Shown: positions 27,901 through 36,885, numbered from the stretch's first letter. The stretch is 64,000 nt of DNA from Triplophysa rosa (GCF_024868665.1 NC_079893.1:9653907-9717906); one strand, 5' to 3'. A program made the numbers and translations. The notes: generated by a model from the letters alone, not told the origin.

Positions 27901-30900
27901 TCATCGCATTGATCCACTATAAGTTTGTGTTGTTTACATTATGCACGTATGCGCCGATTGCCAACAAAACACAGACATATGACTTAACTGACCGTGTGCA
28001 GTTCATGTCCAGGATCTTTTAGTGCTGGGACCGCTCCATCTATCAATTTCAAACGATCTGCAAATCCAGCGTTATATCCACCGTTTATATAACATCCATC
28101 ACTGAAATGCCGTGAACAAACAAACACATCTCAACTTCTCTCACTATCGCAAGAGTAACGAGCTGCTGCTGCAGGCCCACAGCGCAGCCAATCTTGACGC
28201 AGCGCAGCCAATCTTGATGGTAAGCGGGTCTTCCTATAGCTCGTCGGTTGACGCGTGGGCGGGCTATTTCTTTCGCCTTGCTGTGGGCGTGCTTTTCTGG
28301 GAGAATTGCCCAATAAGGGATCAAGAAAGGTTGTTACGTAACGGTTTGTCATGTTCTAAAAAAACTTTCAGAAATTTGTAAAAGTTCCCTCTGTAGTAAA
28401 AATCACGTTTTTGATGTTGTTTATATGTGTGGTGTTTTTAATATGCTTTCCGATAAACCATGTGCAAAATCATCATTTTAAACCACTGCGGAATATTTTC
28501 CCAATAAAACTGCAGTTTATTAAAGACAGTTTAAAAAATACAGTTTTAAACTGCCTCTGTTTATGACATCATAACCCTGTAACCAATCACGTTAACAGAT
28601 TTGAGCCATAGAAGATATGTAAGGATGGCGCATAGACTCAGTCAGCAGTGAAATGATCGCTGCTTTTCAGCTTTGTTTCTGCAACATGTGCACATGCTGC
28701 TCACACAGCGAATGAGACATTTATGTACATACCTATAATCAATGGTCCAAGCTCATTTGAATGAATGGAGATGGGACTAATTTGCATATTCATGAATCCC
28801 CGTATACTAAATAAAGCAAGGGTGTAGAGTTTCTTTCAGAGTTTCATGACTCTCAAATCATTTTAAGGTATAAAGAAATTATTATTACAGGAAAAACCTT
28901 TACATATGCTATTTTAATGCTTAAAGATCAGTTTTAAGTGATACAATTATTGAACATAGTGGGACTTTAAAAACATCTCATTACTTTACCACAATTTGCA
29001 ACACCAAGCTTACAATTAAGATTTATAAGTATATAAGAAACATCACGAATGTTTATGCTGTCACCCTAATTGATCTTCTTTTTATTTCTGCTACAACTAA
29101 ATTATAAAATATGAAAAATTTAATTCATTTTTTTATTAATTTGTATTGTAGCTTGATTGTAGTAACTATTTCAAACAGGGAGATCGTAGCTTTCAATAGC
29201 TTTCTGTAGAATGACTGATTCTGCAGCATATTAGAAACTTCACACAGTCAAAACACTTTGACATTAAAAGCCCACTGCAATGCCTTGGAACGCGCAGAAT
29301 TATTTGATATGTTGATGTATCGGGATCAGATTTGAGCCTCTGCAGGCCAATTCAGAAGGGAACGAGCAAATGTATCAGATGCAGAGGGATCGAGTGGGAT
29401 TTGTGTTTTAGGGAAGTCAAATTAAACATTAATTATACACAATCTTATATCAAACGGTATCTTACTAGAATCTGCGTCTTATTCCACACACAGATTTACA
29501 TAAATGCACATACAGTTGACAACTTTATGCAAAGGAGCAGTCATGTATAAAGAAAGCAACTCAGGAAAGGAGGAAGCAGGAAAGGCAAAAGAAAGATGAA
29601 AATTAGGCCTGTATGTTTCTTCTGTTCTTGTTGCTCTGAGGGGAGTAGTGTTTGGGGGGTTTTGTCTATAAGCCCATTAGGTCTGTTCTAGCTCTCTTTA
29701 CAAGAAACATTCATATACAGTAGCACTGTTTCCAGGATATCCATCTTTTCATCAGTCATCTAAAATTGATTATATATAGATTAAAATAAATACCATAACC
29801 CTATGTTCTAAGAGCACCAAATACTGTCAATGTAGTCATTGTATGATAAGACAGAAATAAAACAAAGCAAGAGCACACGCTGTTATACAGAGAAGCCCAT
29901 TTTCTTGATTTATTAAAAAGAACAGTAAAATGAGCCAGTTTGCAATTTAATTCTGTGGACATGCCAAAAAACCCATCTAATATAACTAATATAACCAGTA
30001 TGAATAGTGTTCAAGAATTTAAGTGTGCATACTTTGTCATGTTACTGTACCAATAGGGTTATGAATTAGCATTGCATCTATAGATACATAGACAAAATAA
30101 AACCCCACCTCTGTCTAATTTCAGAAATACAAAATATCTATCCACAAAATAAAGAATTCCTCCCACACTCTCTATTTCTCTATAGTTGCCTAGAACATAT
30201 TGTGCATATGTGTGTGTGTAACCATATAGGAAAACATGTGTGAATCAAAGGCATAAAGAGGGACGAGAGAGACTTCTAGTTAGTATGCTCAAAACATATC
30301 AGATGCTTTGCCTCATTATCTCCAGATCATAATTGCAGTTTTCAGTCAACTAGACGGTTTTCTTCTTCTCCTCTTTCTTCCTGCATCTCTCTTTCCTTGT
30401 AAGTCATACAGTAAATAGCCCTGGGGCCTGAAGGTTTATGGAATCATGCATGAATCCTTAAATACTCAATCCCTATTTATGCTTCTATTGTAATTAACTT
30501 GTGTTTAGCACAGAGGTGATGGTAAAAGACACAGGGTTAATGTACATGTGTTTTTGAATGTTATGATATACTTCTCTAAAACGCAAATTTAGAAGACACA
30601 TTAAACAAACCACATTACTGTTTTTAGGTTATATAGATGTTTATTTAGGCTGCCACTTTTCTCACAGGTAAAAGTTCAAATTCAGTCACTGTGTTTATGT
30701 GATTGTGGTTATTTTTTCCTGGTATGAACTGTAAGCCGTGAAAAAAGCACAAGGTTGAATCAACCGTCTCCAAGGTGACGGGTGACTAAGTGCTTTTTTA
30801 GAGCTACACCACACTGACAGACCCACATCCTTCTCTCTCAACAGAAATACACACTGTCATACAAACCCCCGTCAATCGAAAACAGTGGATGTTAACCTTT

Positions 30901-33774
30901 TTGACACCAAGACAATATTCAAAGCCCCTCTGCCCTGCACTTGTTTCCCTGGCACTAAATGGCAAAAAGGACATTTTTAACATAGTGTAAAATGAAGCCA
31001 CCCAGTTGTTTTGAGATTTGATTTAAGGTATCTAAAGAAAAAAATGCCTAATGAAGATTAGCATATGCCTCTGGTCTGTTATATGTTATATTGAAAAAAA
31101 AGAACTCAGTGAACACGTGACACTTTATAGGGAGTATGCGCCCAAATTAAGCAGGATTGTGCAAATTACGCATCTGTACGCAGGGACAGTGTTATTATAC
31201 CGCAAGAGTGAGTGGGTGTGGAAATAAGCTTGCAGCAGGATGGAAAAAATTGAGTGAGAGTTCAGAGGTGCATTTTTACCACAGGAAGAAATGCAATATC
31301 AATGTATGTGCCATAGGCCCACATCATGGATTGCGTAGCTGTTTTTAGCATTTTAATTACGTTAATCATTTTATAATAGTGAGTCCATTTGCATGATTTC
31401 GCCTGAAGCACTTTTTCTGAAATTTAAAACACACTGCCCGTCCAAAAAAAAGTCACACACTAATATTTCGCTGCACCGCCTTTAGCTTTGATTACAACGT
31501 GCATTCACTGTGGCATCGTTTCGAAAAGCTTCTGAAATGTGACAACCTTTATTCCTGTCCAGAGTTGCATTCATTTTCGAGTCGGACAACTTCGCAAAGT
31601 CTTCTCCAGCACATTCCAAAGATTCTCAGTGGGGTTAAGGTGGTGGCCAATCCATGTGTGACAATGATGTCTCATGCTCCCTGAACCACTCTTCCACAAT
31701 TTGAGCCTGATGAATCATGGCATTGTCATTTTGGAATGCCGTTGCCGTGCCATCAGGGAAGAAAAAAAATCCATTGATGGAATAACCTGGTAAATTTGTA
31801 TATTCAGGTAATCAGTTGACCCCATTCTTTGGGCACATAACGTTGCTGAACCTAGACCTGACCAACTGCAGCAACCCCAGATCAAAGCACTGCCCAGGTG
31901 GTGACTTTTTTTTGGACGGGTGTATGTGTGATCTTATGCACCGAGATCATGTTAAAAGTGTATAGTGTGCATATAAGTGGTCATTCATAATGTCATTCAG
32001 TGTAAAAATCTTGTCACGCATATATTTACAACAAAAATCATTTTATGACATATTAAAAGATTAATTACTCTCACCCCAAATGCTAATTAGTTGTAATTTG
32101 CCACTATATCTGAGGTTTTGCCCATTTTGTCAATAAGAATTTTTTACTCATTTAAAGCACAATAAAATGTATTATTCTCCCTTATTCTTTTATATATTTT
32201 AATACGTACAAGTCAGAATAAGCATGTTGTTTGAATTTGTACCTAAATGTTCAATGACAATGTAACATTATTTCAACCAACTTATGACATTTTATTCTCC
32301 AAAAACTTATTTGAAAACCATAAAGTAGACATTTTACTTACATTTAATGTGCTTTCTATGGACATAAAATCACTTTTGTAAATGAATTTTCATGGGGACG
32401 TCTTAACGTCTTTTGCCCATATACTAAACTTGCTTGTCTTTCTGCTGTCCTGTGGCAAACACGTACACAAAAACTACATGCAAAAGGCTGTTTTGACTTT
32501 TCTTGTAATCTTTCAAACTCCCACATATTTGAATGACAGCTCTTCATCATGCTGAACTTCTCAGAAGGAAAGTTTATGTATACATACTGAAACAAACGCG
32601 TTTGCACACGTTGCGTCATAATCATTCTGCTGCGCTGAAACATCAAACGCGAGACAGATAAAGGCTTCACGAGTCATTATGAAAAAGCAAAATGAACATA
32701 AATTGAATCGTCCTTTCACGCGGAGGTAACGCCACACCCCGCTAATCATAAAGAGCCGCGATACACAACACGTCCGATAAAACACACGCACACACCCACT
32801 GTTCTCAATTCAGCTATACATTCCTTAACAGGAAGTTTGGTACGATTTATTAAACTGCGCTTTATGGTTTATTGTGCACTATACAATGTAATGCGTACAC
32901 CTTGTGTCGTGCACAAACAATGTGACAATATGATTAAATACCTCTAACAACAGCAAGGGGTACAGTGATATAGTCTGCTATGCATTTAATTATCGATTAT
33001 ATTTTTTAAAAATGCTGGAAGTGTCTAAAAGTTAAAAACGTATTGAAATAAAAAATAATAATCTCTCATCCAGTTAATATTGTGAAGACACCATATGCGC
33101 TGTTTATCACATAGACAACGTGAGGAAACAAACGGGCTCGCGATAACAGTTTTGTCATAATAGAGAGCAGCTGGCAATGTATCTGGTGTGAAGTGGTACC
33201 AGTTAGGTACAAGCGCCCTGCTGTATTCGACTAGTAACGCTTTCCCATACCTGCAGGAGCTGGAGTCAGAGTCCACGTTGTGGTTATTGTTTTCATCGTC
33301 TCCCGGGCCAGGAGCTTCTGGTACATGCGTGGACGGCGGCTCCCGCTGCTGCTGCTGCTGCTGCTGAAGCGGCTCCAGGCTCTCGCTGGAGCGGGAGTGA
33401 GCAGGAAAGACCCACGGCGCCGGCGAGGGGCTCCGGCACTCCTGCTGGCTCATGGACCGAGGGCACGCGGAGGCGCCCAGCACCAGCACAGTGGACAGCC
33501 CGTTGTTCGAAACCGAGTCCCCAAACTTTCGATTGTTGTTGATGTTGGAAGAAGAGTTACCGTTACTCGAGCTGGCACCGGCGGCGGGACTAGAGCTACC
33601 ACAGCCGCCGAGGGAGGGCTGGTCACCGCCGGATGATGATCCCCCCGTCCCCCGGCTGCCGCTGAACAGATCTCCCGAAGGCTGATTACCAGGGGGAGAT
33701 GTTGGGTGGCCGAACCATCGCCATCGGATACGCAAGATCTGTTTAACGTCAAAGTCCTTCCTGGGATTCGACAT
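11..33774 (-). CDS. klhl5: Kelch-like protein 5 (BTB-BACK-kelch), ten of eleven coding exons
   Basis: Predicted substrate adaptor of a CUL3 ubiquitin ligase: BTB binds CUL3 and the kelch propeller selects substrate (family knowledge). Coding exons, 5' to 3' on the minus strand: 33774-33251, 21010-20828, 17887-17751, 17587-17391, 14420-14208, 7147-6961, 4375-4151, 3894-3732, 3634-3422, 182-11. All have AG/GT borders and sum to 2214 nt, exactly 738 codons. Residues 1-175 are a low-complexity N-terminus opening with [17 protein letters not shown], the KLHL4/KLHL5 signature. BTB lies at about 210-325, BACK at about 330-435, and kelch repeats start near 470 ([42 protein letters not shown]). The last exon, expected to encode about 20 residues, is beyond the left edge. 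The N-terminal SDSSSCR junction and linkage to fam114a1 favour klhl5 over klhl4. Intron 1 spans 12.2 kb. Confidence 0.96.
356..560. repeat. MITE fragment related to the 58.6-kb element
   Basis: Begins TGTCAAATCGATTAATC and continues through an AATAAA-GTTT and ATATATGT core like the complete element at 58594-58930. Only the left end is recognisable here. Confidence 0.5.
2663..2943. repeat. Cyprinid MITE, TTTAAAG..TAGTTCACC family, full length
   Basis: Inverted ends TTTAAAGTGATAGTTCAC and GTGAACTATCACTTTAAA enclose an internally palindromic body with GAATGTTGTTAAC and an inverted CCCCATTCACTTGCATTGG arm. Other copies lie at 36.6, 42.3, 43.2 and 54.3 kb. Confidence 0.8.
3422..3634 (-). CDS. klhl5: klhl5 coding exon 9 (kelch repeats 4-5)
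   Basis: Encodes [35 protein letters not shown] and [20 protein letters not shown], ending in CVER. Acceptor TTTAAG, donor AAAG/GTAAGT. Confidence 0.95.
3732..3894 (-). CDS. klhl5: klhl5 coding exon 8 (kelch repeat 3)
   Basis: Encodes [20 protein letters not shown] through [20 protein letters not shown] to VLNSK. Acceptor GTTTAG, donor CAA/GTAAGC. Confidence 0.94.
4151..4375 (-). CDS. klhl5: klhl5 coding exon 7 (kelch repeats 1-2)
   Basis: Encodes [20 protein letters not shown], then [20 protein letters not shown] and [15 protein letters not shown], ending STHRHGLG. Acceptor TTTTAAAG, donor CTTG/GTGAGA. Confidence 0.94.
4601..5507. mobile_element. 0.9-kb DNA transposon with 20-bp terminal inverted repeats
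   Basis: The left end TTACAGTTTTTCTCGATTGC and the right end, on the reverse strand TTACATTTTTTCTCGATTGC, match at 19 of 20 bases. No transposase frame survives inside, so it is non-autonomous. Family uncertain; the ends resemble IS3EU/Ginger-type fish elements from memory only. It lies in the klhl5 intron between exons 6 and 7. Confidence 0.7.
5509..5798. mobile_element. hAT-type MITE with GATGCACCGATA ends
   Basis: Starts TAGAGAAGCACCGATAC and ends TATCGGTGCATCTGTA, the inverted-repeat ends of a common fish hAT-derived MITE; one base is lost at the left end. It abuts the right end of the 4601-5507 element. Confidence 0.65.
6961..7147 (-). CDS. klhl5: klhl5 coding exon 6 (BACK end to kelch repeat 1)
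   Basis: Encodes [40 protein letters not shown] and the first kelch strand ([14 protein letters not shown]). Acceptor ATGCAG, donor AAAG/GTATTT, phase 1 out. Confidence 0.94.
7265..7640 (+). pseudogene. Tc1-like transposase relic
   Basis: The plus strand reads, across two frames, as the C-terminal DDE part of a Tc1 transposase: [17 protein letters not shown], then [10 protein letters not shown] (family form WPSQSPDLNPIE), then [10 protein letters not shown] after a frameshift. Stops and frameshifts make it non-functional. Terminal inverted repeats were not found. It lies in klhl5 intron 5, opposite to the gene. Confidence 0.75.
8084..8281 (-). mobile_element. tRNA-derived SINE with 14-bp target duplication
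   Basis: On the minus strand it opens GGAGCCGATAGCCTAGTGGG (A box) and has a B box GGGTTAGATTCC, followed by a non-tRNA body and an A-rich 3' end. It is flanked by perfect copies of GACGGGACATCTTT at 8070-8083 and 8282-8295, the signature of LINE-mediated insertion. Confidence 0.88.
9018..9125. repeat. Dispersed repeat, copy 1
   Basis: About 110 bp starting ATGGGCAATTCCATACAAAT and containing CAGATGTCAATATTTGG. It matches 40953-41065 closely. Class unknown. Confidence 0.6.
9308..9476. repeat. TG/CG-rich microsatellite
   Basis: About 170 bp of TG with interspersed CG steps (GTGCGTGCGTGC) and a partly duplicated TGTGCCTGTGCGTGTG unit. The long ORFs on both strands here are simple-repeat artefacts. 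Confidence 0.95.
10372..10592. repeat. Dispersed repeat with GGGGAC/GTCCCC ends, copy 1
   Basis: Runs from ATGGGGACTTTCCATAAG to CACTATAGGGTTTA. It matches the reverse complement of 40393-40655 across its length with many substitutions, so the two are older copies of one cyprinid element. Confidence 0.6.
11758..11763 (-). promoter_or_regulatory. AATAAA polyadenylation signal overlapping a stop codon
   Basis: On the minus strand the reading frame ends ..GGACAATAAAGG, so the TAA stop lies inside AATAAA. A second AATAAA is at 11652-11657. Use of either is inferred. Confidence 0.45.
11759..11872 (-). CDS. Last exon of the small nested gene
   Basis: Open from a pyrimidine-rich CCAG acceptor to TAA, 38 codons. 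Protein-like composition ([20 protein letters not shown]) without simple sequence. Possible mitochondrial or regulatory small protein, but no family was recognised. Confidence 0.5.
   Translation of the reverse strand: MSEKEEAEQILQQETMAIFVRDAQAVPKDIGIILEGQ
11759..13600 (-). CDS. Candidate small spliced gene nested in klhl5 intron 5
   Basis: Unrecognised. The last exon, 11872-11759, has a CCAG acceptor and encodes [15 protein letters not shown].. to GIILEGQ and stop, 37 residues of balanced, soluble composition with a likely amphipathic Glu-rich helix. A strong donor at 13583 (AAG/GTAAGT) ends a candidate first exon whose ATG (13600-13598, weak Kozak) gives MNTFLK, joining in frame to a 43-residue protein. 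An alternative first exon at 12967-12923 with a strong Kozak (GCCATGG) and AAT/GTAAGT donor also joins in frame, giving 52 residues. A poly(A) signal overlaps the stop. The gene is on the same strand as klhl5 and is not part of it. The function is unknown; the last exon is the firmest part. Confidence 0.42.
12147..13226. mobile_element. 1.1-kb DNA element with TTAAAGG..CATCGGATGA inverted ends
   Basis: The left end TTAAAGGACTCATCGGATGA and the reverse complement of the right end TTAAAGGGCTCATCGGATGA match at 19 of 20 bases. The body has the fish repeat segments around GGTAGATGCATCGGGGAACC. It contains the fold-back unit at 12400-12655 and the candidate exon at 12923-12967. Confidence 0.72.
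12400..12655. repeat. 256-bp fold-back inverted repeat
   Basis: Two arms of about 115 bp are imperfect inverted copies (left CTCAAATCATTCGTCC and AATCTGTCACAGCA; the right arm is the complement), separated by a short loop near CCATGGAATGCGCACC. Transcripts from either strand would form a long hairpin. Confidence 0.75.
14208..14420 (-). CDS. klhl5: klhl5 coding exon 5 (BACK domain)
   Basis: Encodes [31 protein letters not shown] and [13 protein letters not shown], the core BACK helices. It is a whole-codon exon (71 codons) with a CTATAG acceptor and ACAG/GTCAGT donor. Confidence 0.94.
14421..17390. other. klhl5 intron 4
   Basis: No exon seen. It contains a repeat-like block at about 14680-15110 (CCGCCCTTCC, CAAACATGGCCGCAGAG) and the hAT element at 16097-17229. 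Confidence 0.5.
16097..17229. mobile_element. 1.13-kb non-autonomous hAT element with 8-bp target duplication
   Basis: Starts TAGGGGTGACCCCGAATCG and ends GGGGACACCCCTA, inverted. It is flanked by perfect AAATGTAG copies at 16089-16096 and 17230-17237. No intact transposase frame. Confidence 0.9.
17391..17587 (-). CDS. klhl5: klhl5 coding exon 4 (BTB end, 3-box start)
   Basis: Encodes [20 protein letters not shown] through [20 protein letters not shown] and NYTM. This is the end of BTB and the start of the BACK region, including the [10 protein letters not shown] block. Donor ATG/GTGAGC, phase 0. Confidence 0.94.
17751..17887 (-). CDS. klhl5: klhl5 coding exon 3 (BTB core)
   Basis: Encodes [18 protein letters not shown] and following residues to QYAYTG, the conserved BTB helix-strand core used for dimerisation and CUL3 contact. 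Acceptor CTCTTAG, donor ACAG/GTAATG, phase 1 out. Confidence 0.94.
19430..19542 (-). mobile_element. tRNA-derived SINE fragment
   Basis: On the minus strand: CCTGTAGCTAAACTGGTAGA (A box), a degenerate B box around GTGGATTCGATGG, then the tail CACTGTAAGTCACTTGGATA, typical of the common cyprinid SINE. The anticodon arm is decayed, so this is not a working tRNA. Confidence 0.72.
20024..20210. repeat. TG microsatellite
   Basis: About 190 bp of TG with CG and TA interruptions, inside klhl5 intron 2. Cys/Val and His/Thr ORFs on the two strands are artefacts. Confidence 0.95.
20828..21010 (-). CDS. klhl5: klhl5 coding exon 2 (start of BTB)
   Basis: Acceptor TTTGCAG, donor AG/GTACTG. Encodes [17 protein letters not shown], then the Ala/Glu-rich lead-in helix and the first BTB strand ([17 protein letters not shown]). 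The split Arg codons at both ends match the neighbouring exons. Confidence 0.93.
21456..21603 (+). CDS. Transposon first coding exon (truncated gene)
   Basis: ATG to a GAAG/GTAAGT donor: 49 codons, beginning [20 protein letters not shown] and continuing through [18 protein letters not shown]. Composition and helical pattern look like a real N-terminal domain of an element-encoded protein; no partner exon is in the window, so no full protein is made here. Family assignment (ISL2EU-like) is tentative. Confidence 0.5.
21724..21763. repeat. CTT trinucleotide repeat
   Basis: CTT repeats with one CCT break, inside the 21284-21843 element near its right end. Confidence 0.9.
21869..24167. mobile_element. 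hAT element (outer of a nested pair) with 8-bp target duplication
   Basis: Starts TAGTGTTGTCAAAAGTACC and ends GGTACCGTGACAACACTA after removal of the inner element. It is flanked by perfect GTGTCTAC copies at 21861-21868 and 24168-24175. Possible 5' untranslated exon with AAGCG/GTAAGT donor near 22180. No transposase frame. Confidence 0.88.
22934..24155. mobile_element. hAT element (inner, 1.22 kb) inserted in the outer hAT
   Basis: Starts CAGAGGTGGGTAGTAACG and ends CTACCCACCTCTG, inverted. It is flanked by perfect GTGACAAC copies (22926-22933 and 24156-24163), one of which belongs to the outer element's terminal repeat. The ORF at 23285-23731 has no recognisable domain. Confidence 0.92.
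24433..24605. repeat. Fold-back MITE with AACCCAGC motifs
   Basis: Repeated AACCCAGCATTGGGT and its complement GCTGGGTTGAAAATAACCC on both sides give a small palindromic element. Confidence 0.55.
24926..24960. repeat. CT microsatellite
   Basis: Pure CT dinucleotides, about 17 units. Confidence 0.95.
25560..25690. repeat. MITE fragment of the TAGTTCACC family
   Basis: One end only: GAACACAGAGAAAGATAT through GGGTGAGTAACTGGTGACAG to GTCACTTTAA. Confidence 0.55.
25897..26287. repeat. MITE with GTTTACACG inverted ends
   Basis: Left ACGTTTACACAATAAAAAAC and right GTTTTCAACTAAAAACAG.. to GTGTAAACAG (complement), with AAAACGCTG/CAGCGTT motifs inside. A common fish MITE type. Confidence 0.55.
31430..31925 (-). 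mobile_element. Internally deleted Tc1-like element with inverted ends
   Basis: Left CCCGTCCAAAAAAAAGTCAC and right GTGACTTTTTTTTGGACGGG are perfectly inverted over 20 bases, and the right end finishes with TA. The minus strand still shows a transposase C-terminal motif ([10 protein letters not shown], then MDWPP) with stops and frameshifts. Confidence 0.82.
33251..33774 (-). CDS. klhl5: klhl5 coding exon 1 (N-terminal disordered region)
   Basis: Encodes residues 1-175, phase 2 at the donor (TGCAG/GTATGG). The start ATG at 33774-33772 was chosen because the following residues match the conserved KLHL5 start (M-S-x-x-R-K-x-FDVKQIL); the frame stays open upstream but through a GA repeat, so earlier ATGs are unlikely. 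After the basic WRW motif come Gly/Ser/Asn-rich stretches and a glutamine run of about seven encoded by pure CAG (33346-33366). The exon is GC- and CpG-rich, unlike the flanks. It ends DSDSSSCR, as in tetrapod KLHL5. Confidence 0.93.
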
Positions 33775-33903
33775 TCCCGATACTCCGGTAACTGGAGACG
33801 CGGGGACGGAACGATGAGCCTCGTGATCCGTAATTGTCTTGGTAACGGCGCACGCGAGCGCTGCTGGCGAAAACCACGGAGACGACGAGTGAGAGGGAAA
33901 TAC

Positions 33904-33905
<2 letters not shown>

Positions 33906-33945
<40 letters not shown>
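33906..33945. repeat. CT/GA tract just upstream of the klhl5 start
   Basis: About 40 bp of CT on the plus strand (GA on the gene strand), 132-171 bp upstream of the klhl5 ATG, so in the 5' untranslated region or core promoter. Confidence 0.9.
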
Positions 33946-33948
<3 letters not shown>

Positions 33949-36568
33949 ATATCCACGTATAGGCTGTGCGGTAAAACCTTTAATGACACTTTTCTTTGAC
34001 CTATTTTTTCCTACGTGCATGGATAAAGAAATCTATATGTTCCCAGTTGAAAATAGCAATACATATTCTAATGGTTTCCATAACAAATACCATTATGAAC
34101 CATTACAGACAAATTACATAATTCCATTTAAACCGATACAACACACAAAGAATTCATTATAATTCTGGGACAGTATCTACTGGTTTTTAGGGTTCAAAAA
34201 CTGAAAAAATCAGTCATAAAGGAGTTGTAATGAATACACAGCATCAGCGACTTGTCATTGAAAAGAAAGCTTATGAGCTTATGTTGCAGCATCACTTCTC
34301 AACACCCACTCAGGTTTCAAAGTAGCCAATTTGTACCACAAACCACGAAACAAGGTTCCATGACAAACTTGGCAATGGCATGGCAATTTTTCTTTTTTTA
34401 GGGGTTAAAGGCACACACACCTCCAACATTAGCAGATGTAAAACTCACTTACTCAATGGAAATACAAACCAGACAACCACTCTCCGCAATCAATTTCACA
34501 CAAAAGCTCAATATCCCTTATACACGCATTTGTCAATACCACAATAGTACACTTCCACAGGAAATAGATATGAAATCTGAAAGATGGGAGGAGAGGAGAT
34601 ATTAATAGGAGGAGAATGAAAGCGGACAAAGAAATCAACTTTGAAGTGTGAAAGAGATAGAGAGGAGTTTAAAAAGTGAAAATAGACTATGTAAAGATGT
34701 TCATGTGGCCCACAGAGACAAAGCTTTGGAACAGTGTACAGTTTGTAAACTGAAGCGGTTTTCTAACCCATATAACACTGAAAAGAGAGAAGGAGAGAGA
34801 AAGATTAAGGAAAATTTTGTTCTATATTTTGAGTTGCCCTTTGGGAATGAACCTGTTTTTAATTTAGGTTGTGTCTTAGAGTGAATTTGATGCCAGAAAG
34901 GCTAAATTATTCACAGTAGGACCGGCCTGGAGTTTTGGCTTAGTTCAGTCCATGTAAACCACAACAGAGATGTGGGATTTCTGACTGCTTTTGTAACATT
35001 TTTCACAGATGTTGGCTTTAAGGGCACATAAAATAAACACGGCCAGATCCACGTGTTCAGTGTGCCATTGACAATCAGTAAAATAGTGGCGCTGGGAACA
35101 GTTTTCTTTCACTTGAATAATTCTAATCTATTCCAGATAATCACTGGTTCCAAGAAGAATTATTCTCTTTGGTGAAACCAAATACAAACCACATGCTGCT
35201 ACGGAGGCAGATTTTATAGCGTCTAACCCATAATGCTTCCTAAATATAGTTCTTGCCTAAAATAAGCATTTTCACCTCAGGATGTGCAGGTTAAAGAAAC
35301 AGTTTTACCAAAACAAAATTTGTGTACATTACTTATTTACTTACCCTCGTGATGTATCTGTGGTACCAAAAGTTAGATATACAGGATGACATGAGGGTGA
35401 GTAAATAATGTCAAACTATTTCTTCAAATAAATACTTTGTATACAATTTTGTAACTGGAACGAATTTTAATGTGTTTTTTTGTTCCCTGACAGAAATGCT
35501 GCATGCATGACAGCTTGAATGGAGACCGCAATGAGAGAAAACACAGGTCTCAGGTCAGTAGCCATACTGGCTGAGGGAGACTGCTGCAGTATCCAGTGGT
35601 GACCCTGTGATGGTCAATGCTTTATTTCACACTGATATAGGAGTGAAGAAAACAAGGATGACAGGAGTGCTAACCTCTATACGTGTTGTAATAAATACAC
35701 AAGCACACAGACACCCTGTTGTCACAGAGCGTTATGGGTAGTGCCGCTGCACGTACCATCATGGAATTATAGGAAGGATGATTAAGCAATTTGTTCTTTA
35801 TGGGCCCTACTTATTTTCTCAAGGTTAATCCAATCCTTTCCCCTCTCTCTTTGTCAGCTCATTCTCTGTCCTTCATAATTTCATTCCTGCATGTACATCA
35901 AAACTGCCCAGTAAATATATCACACAAGAAGGTGCTGAGAAGACTCTAGATCTGAAGTAAGGGTATTGCTCTTAATTATTCTTGCGAGTTTTGCGCTCAT
36001 ACATAGGTACAGTTCTAAATTTTAAATTCTTGCAAATATTTATTTAGCAAACAAATTTATTAGCAAACAAATACTTTTGTCTTTCTTTCAGACAGTAATT
36101 TTGTAACCAGCATGAGTGAATCCAGTTGAAACTGTTGTAAAACCACCCATTCTACAAGTACGTGAATGATGCCTCAACTGTGCTTGTCAAGCATGTTTTT
36201 AATCCAGGAAAAACACAGCTCTCCGATTTACCTGTATGTGATTGTTGGGCAGATGGTGTTTATTGATGGCGATGTTGACATGCGGTTCAACACTAAATGC
36301 AACGTCTGCTGTATGTTTGTCTTTGGGTGGAAGTGTCTGTTTTCGACATCTGCACGTTGCAGAGGATCACATTCTCTTTGTTCATGCATTGTGCATGGTC
36401 ATATGAACTTTAGATTATATTCCATTTATATTGACACAAAAATGTATCGATTATATTTGATTAAAATTACTTATATAAACCTTACTAAAATAAACATGAA
36501 TTTAAAACTGGCTTCTTACAATTAACCCGCTATATTTATATTTGATAAACAAGATTCATATATGAATC

Positions 36569-36885
36569 CTTAAAGGGATAGTTCACTAAAAAATGAAAAT
36601 GTTGACATTATTTACACACCCTTCAGTTGTTTCAAACCTGTATGAATGATTTTGTTCTGCTAAACACAGAGAAAGATATTTGGAAGAATGTTTGTAACCA
36701 AACAGATCTGGGTCACCATTGACTACCATAGTAAGAAAATTTGCTGCATACATTTTTTGTTCTGTTGAACACAAAAGAAGATATTTTGAAGAATGTAGGA
36801 AAGTAAACAGTTCTTGGGAACCATTGACTAGCATTGTCAAGTTTTCAAATATGGTAGTCAATGGTGCCCCAGATTTGTTAAACCA
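36569..36885. repeat. MITE of the TAGTTCACC family, truncated at the right
   Basis: Starts TTAAAGGGATAGTTCACT and carries two inverted copies of the AGAAGATATTTTGAAGAATG module around CCATTGACTACCATAGTA; the right terminal repeat is missing. Confidence 0.65.

Larger units (their letters stand above)
21011..33250. other. klhl5 intron 1 (12.2 kb)
   Basis: No klhl5 exon was found. It holds the 21284-21843 transposon with a coding exon, a hAT nested in a hAT (21869-24167), a fold-back repeat near 24430-24605, a CT tract, MITEs near 25560-25690 and 25897-26287, a repeat block at about 27695-28975, and the Tc1-like element at 31430. The stretches 28980-31430 and 31930-33020 show nothing I can name. 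Confidence 0.55.

Noticed and set aside
33280..33989. Long ORFs overlapping klhl5 exon 1 in other frames and strand
   Set aside because: GC-rich shadows of the real exon; the matching frame has the conserved FDVKQIL start and a correct splice donor.
33775..34020. Upstream in-frame ATG giving a longer klhl5 start
   Set aside because: The extension is translated GA repeat (Arg-Glu) and lacks similarity to KLHL5; the internal ATG has the conserved N-terminus.
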